Origin: Methanocellales archaeon
GTDB taxonomy: Archaea; Halobacteriota; UBA148
DNA length: 7,750 nt
Reading direction: 5' to 3'
Assembly: GCA_013415795.1 (NCBI GenBank)
Contig: JAAEEL010000041.1
Location: 1 to 7,750, forward strand
Shown piece after piece: positions 6,204 through 7,750 of the stretch (position 1 is the stretch's first letter; every line of letters begins with the position of its first letter). The translations under genes and the position numbers were made by a program. Below the pieces are notes generated by a model. It worked only from the letters and a program-made list of their open reading frames with translations, was not told the origin of the DNA and searched no databases.

Positions 6204-6848
6204 TTGGGTATCGAAGAGATCAAACAGAAGATCCTCGCTGATGCGAATGAGGTCGCCAAAAAAATAATAGAAGAAGCAGAAGAAAAAGCCAAACCAATCG
6301 TCGATGAAGCAAGGGATGAAGCTAAGCAAATCAAAAAAGAGTTCAAAGAAAAAGCAGTGTTAGAAGCAGAAGCAAAAAAGAAGAGGCTTCTTGCATTAGC
6401 TAGGCTGGAGGCTAGAAAGAACGTACTGTCGGCGAGGCATGACATGACGGAGTTGGCTTTTGTTGAGGCAGTAAATAAGCTATGTGGACTAGCTGACAAA
6501 GAATATCTAGCTATTATAAAGGAGATGTTTATGTCAGTGGACATGCCAGATGGTAATGTTGAGGTGCTTTTTTCTACCAGAGATAAAAAGAGAATAAGCC
6601 ATGACTTTCTCAAAGAAGTGGAAAAAGAATTAGCAATGAAAGGGAAAAAGGTGAAATTAACGTTATCTGGAGATTCCAGAGACATCTCTGGCGGTTTTAT
6701 CCTCAGAAAGGGGAGGATCGAGTTCAACAATTCCTTTGAAGCTGTAATAAAAATGCAAAGAGATGTGATAGAGTCAGAGGTGGCAAGAATATTATTCGGT
6801 GAAAGTGCATGGAAGTCAAATCAGTCAACAAATATGCCTACTCAGTAG
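6204..6848 (+). CDS. atpE: A1AO ATP synthase subunit E (peripheral stalk)
   Basis: Subunit E pairs with H in the peripheral stalks, and its globular C-terminal domain binds the top of the A1 head. The protein is 214 residues. Residues 1 to about 95 form a long Ala/Glu/Lys-rich helix (IEEIKQKILADANEVAKK, ARDEAKQIKKE, LARLEARKNVLSARHD). A compact alpha/beta domain follows with the family hallmarks ISGGFILRKGRIEFNNSFEAVI and SEVARILF near the C-terminus. Start choice: TTG at 6204, one base after the atpK stop, backed by an SD; no ATG gives a complete N-terminal helix. The last ~13 residues (after ARILFGES: WKSNQSTNMPTQ) go past the usual end of the family and are encoded within the 40-base overlap with atpC, so this tail is probably not functional sequence in its own right. 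Confidence 0.95.
   Translation: MGIEEIKQKILADANEVAKKIIEEAEEKAKPIVDEARDEAKQIKKEFKEKAVLEAEAKKKRLLALARLEARKNVLSARHDMTELAFVEAVNKLCGLADKEYLAIIKEMFMSVDMPDGNVEVLFSTRDKKRISHDFLKEVEKELAMKGKKVKLTLSGDSRDISGGFILRKGRIEFNNSFEAVIKMQRDVIESEVARILFGESAWKSNQSTNMPTQ
6798..6802 (+). promoter_or_regulatory. Shine-Dalgarno site of atpC inside atpE
   Basis: GGTGA lies six bases before the ATG at 6809 and matches part of the archaeal GGAGGTGA consensus. It supports an atpC start inside atpE, 40 bases before the atpE stop ends. Confidence 0.55.
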
Positions 6849-7750
6849 GGAGAATCAAGGCATTGGAAACGAAGCTCCTTGATAGGGACAAGGTAGACAG
6901 GCTTGTCGAGGCCGATAGTATAGATGCTGTTTTGCGTTTATTAAGCGAAACAGAATACGGTGATATGATTGCAGAAATCAAAAGTGCTGAGGAGTTTGAG
7001 GATATTTTATACAGAGAACTGGAAAGGAAATATTCGGTTGTCAGGAAATTCTATCCTGATCCAGCACTAGTCGATCTGTTCACGCTAAAGTACGATTTCC
7101 ATAATCTGAAGGTATTGATTAAATCCAAATTTAGTGATAAAGAAGAGATTGGACTGCTAATTCATATTGGATTTATCGCAGATGTGGTTTCCAAGCTGAT
7201 GAAAGAAGATATTTCGGAGATACCAAAGAAACTTCCAGAAGCCTATGCAAGAGCAGTCGAAAGGACATTGGATCAGTTTAATACCTCAAAAGATCCGCAG
7301 ATAATCGATTCTGGTTTGGATGTCGAAATGTTTGACCTTATGTATAAGTTTTCCTCGCAGAGCAATTTTTTGCTAGGACTGCTCAAGATGTACATTGATT
7401 TGGCCAACATAAAAACGTTGATCAGGTCGAAGAAATTAGGCAAGAGCCAAAAATTCTTGGAATATGCCCTTTTAGAAAATGGCGGCTTACCCAAAGATAT
7501 CCTACTTAAGACTTATGATAAATCCTTGGATACAATGGTAAGCGAGCTCTGCAAATCAGAATATGGCAAGATCATAGCTGAGGGCATCGAACACTACGAA
7601 AAAGAAGGTTCTTTGATTTTGTTCGAAAAATTGTTTGACGACTTGATAATGGGGCATGTGAAAAAGGCCAAATACGTGGCTTTTGGTCTGGAGCCATTAG
7701 CAGGATATATTCTGGCAAAGGAAAGCGAAATAAAGCTGATAAGGATGGTA
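6809..7750 (+). CDS. atpC: A1AO ATP synthase subunit C (d-type central-stalk collar), 3'-partial
   Basis: Subunit C is a funnel-shaped all-helical protein that sits on the K rotor ring and docks the central stalk (D and F) onto it. The frame stays open for 314 residues to the window edge. Members are usually about 340-365 residues, so only the end is missing. The N-terminus (MEVKSVNKYAYSVGRIKALETKLLD) is typical, with the sorting motif SVGRIKALE that precedes the first helical repeat. Other family segments are FYPDPALVDLFTLKYDFHNL, the mid-protein LGLLKMYIDLANIKTLIRS, and GLEPLAGYILAKESEIKLIRM at the edge. The ATG at 6809 overlaps atpE by 40 bases and has an SD. No later start would preserve the conserved N-terminus. 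The overlap suggests translational coupling with atpE. Confidence 0.95.
   Translation, partial: MEVKSVNKYAYSVGRIKALETKLLDRDKVDRLVEADSIDAVLRLLSETEYGDMIAEIKSAEEFEDILYRELERKYSVVRKFYPDPALVDLFTLKYDFHNLKVLIKSKFSDKEEIGLLIHIGFIADVVSKLMKEDISEIPKKLPEAYARAVERTLDQFNTSKDPQIIDSGLDVEMFDLMYKFSSQSNFLLGLLKMYIDLANIKTLIRSKKLGKSQKFLEYALLENGGLPKDILLKTYDKSLDTMVSELCKSEYGKIIAEGIEHYEKEGSLILFEKLFDDLIMGHVKKAKYVAFGLEPLAGYILAKESEIKLIRMV

Noticed and set aside
6200..6241. Readthrough of the atpK TAG as pyrrolysine
   Set aside because: Readthrough would add only about 13 unrelated residues before a TGA. The protein already ends where the family ends, and atpE starts one base later. TAG acts as a normal stop here and at the end of atpE.
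6197..6730. Minus-strand frame of 177 codons opposite atpE
   Set aside because: Its Ser/Phe/Leu-rich translation is the expected shadow of a Lys/Glu/Ala-rich coiled-coil gene.

Overview
The window is archaeal. It holds an ATP-dependent DNA ligase of the archaeal/eukaryotic type, a DUF373 membrane protein (a family known essentially from archaea), a CBS-domain/ParB-like fusion common in euryarchaea, and the start of an A1AO (archaeal/V-type) ATP synthase operon in the H-I-K-E-C order typical of euryarchaea. The DNA looks moderately AT-rich. TATA-like boxes sit close to several start codons, suggesting short-leader or leaderless mRNAs, while genes inside the ATPase operon have Shine-Dalgarno (SD) sequences. 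A euryarchaeon, perhaps of the Thermoplasmatota or a methanogen lineage, fits best. The finer placement is a guess.

Layout. Positions 1-944 (+) carry the C-terminal half or more of the DNA ligase, cut by the window edge just before its catalytic lysine. It is followed 15 bases later by a small unrecognised gene (960-1376, +) with its own SD. A 106-base convergent gap follows. Two minus-strand genes then lie head to tail: the CBS-ParB protein (3339-2599) upstream and the DUF373 protein (2556-1483) downstream, separated by 42 bases that contain a good TATA-like box for DUF373. The 3340-3462 interval is a divergent promoter region between the CBS-ParB gene and the ATP synthase operon.

The operon runs from 3463 to the right edge. 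It encodes peripheral-stalk subunit H, membrane stator subunit I (a-type), rotor subunit K (c-type), peripheral-stalk subunit E, and central-stalk collar subunit C (d-type; cut by the edge about 30-50 residues before its expected end). Genes touch or overlap throughout: a TAATG overlap at H/I, gaps of 2 and 1 bases at I/K and K/E, and a 40-base overlap at E/C. Subunits I and K form the ion-translocating rotor-stator interface, E and H make the peripheral stalks, and C couples the central stalk to the K ring. The remaining subunits (F, A, B, D) would be expected just beyond the right edge.

Most of the window is conserved housekeeping sequence, and I see no mobile element, CRISPR array, RNA gene or obvious novel multi-gene system. 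The points most worth a second look are: the K subunit, a four-helix protein with one carboxylate and the full set of residues that bind Na+ in Enterococcus hirae NtpK; the CBS-ParB protein, whose DGHHR motif is shared with an archaeal ADP-dependent serine kinase; the DUF373 protein of unknown function; and the orphan gene behind the ligase.
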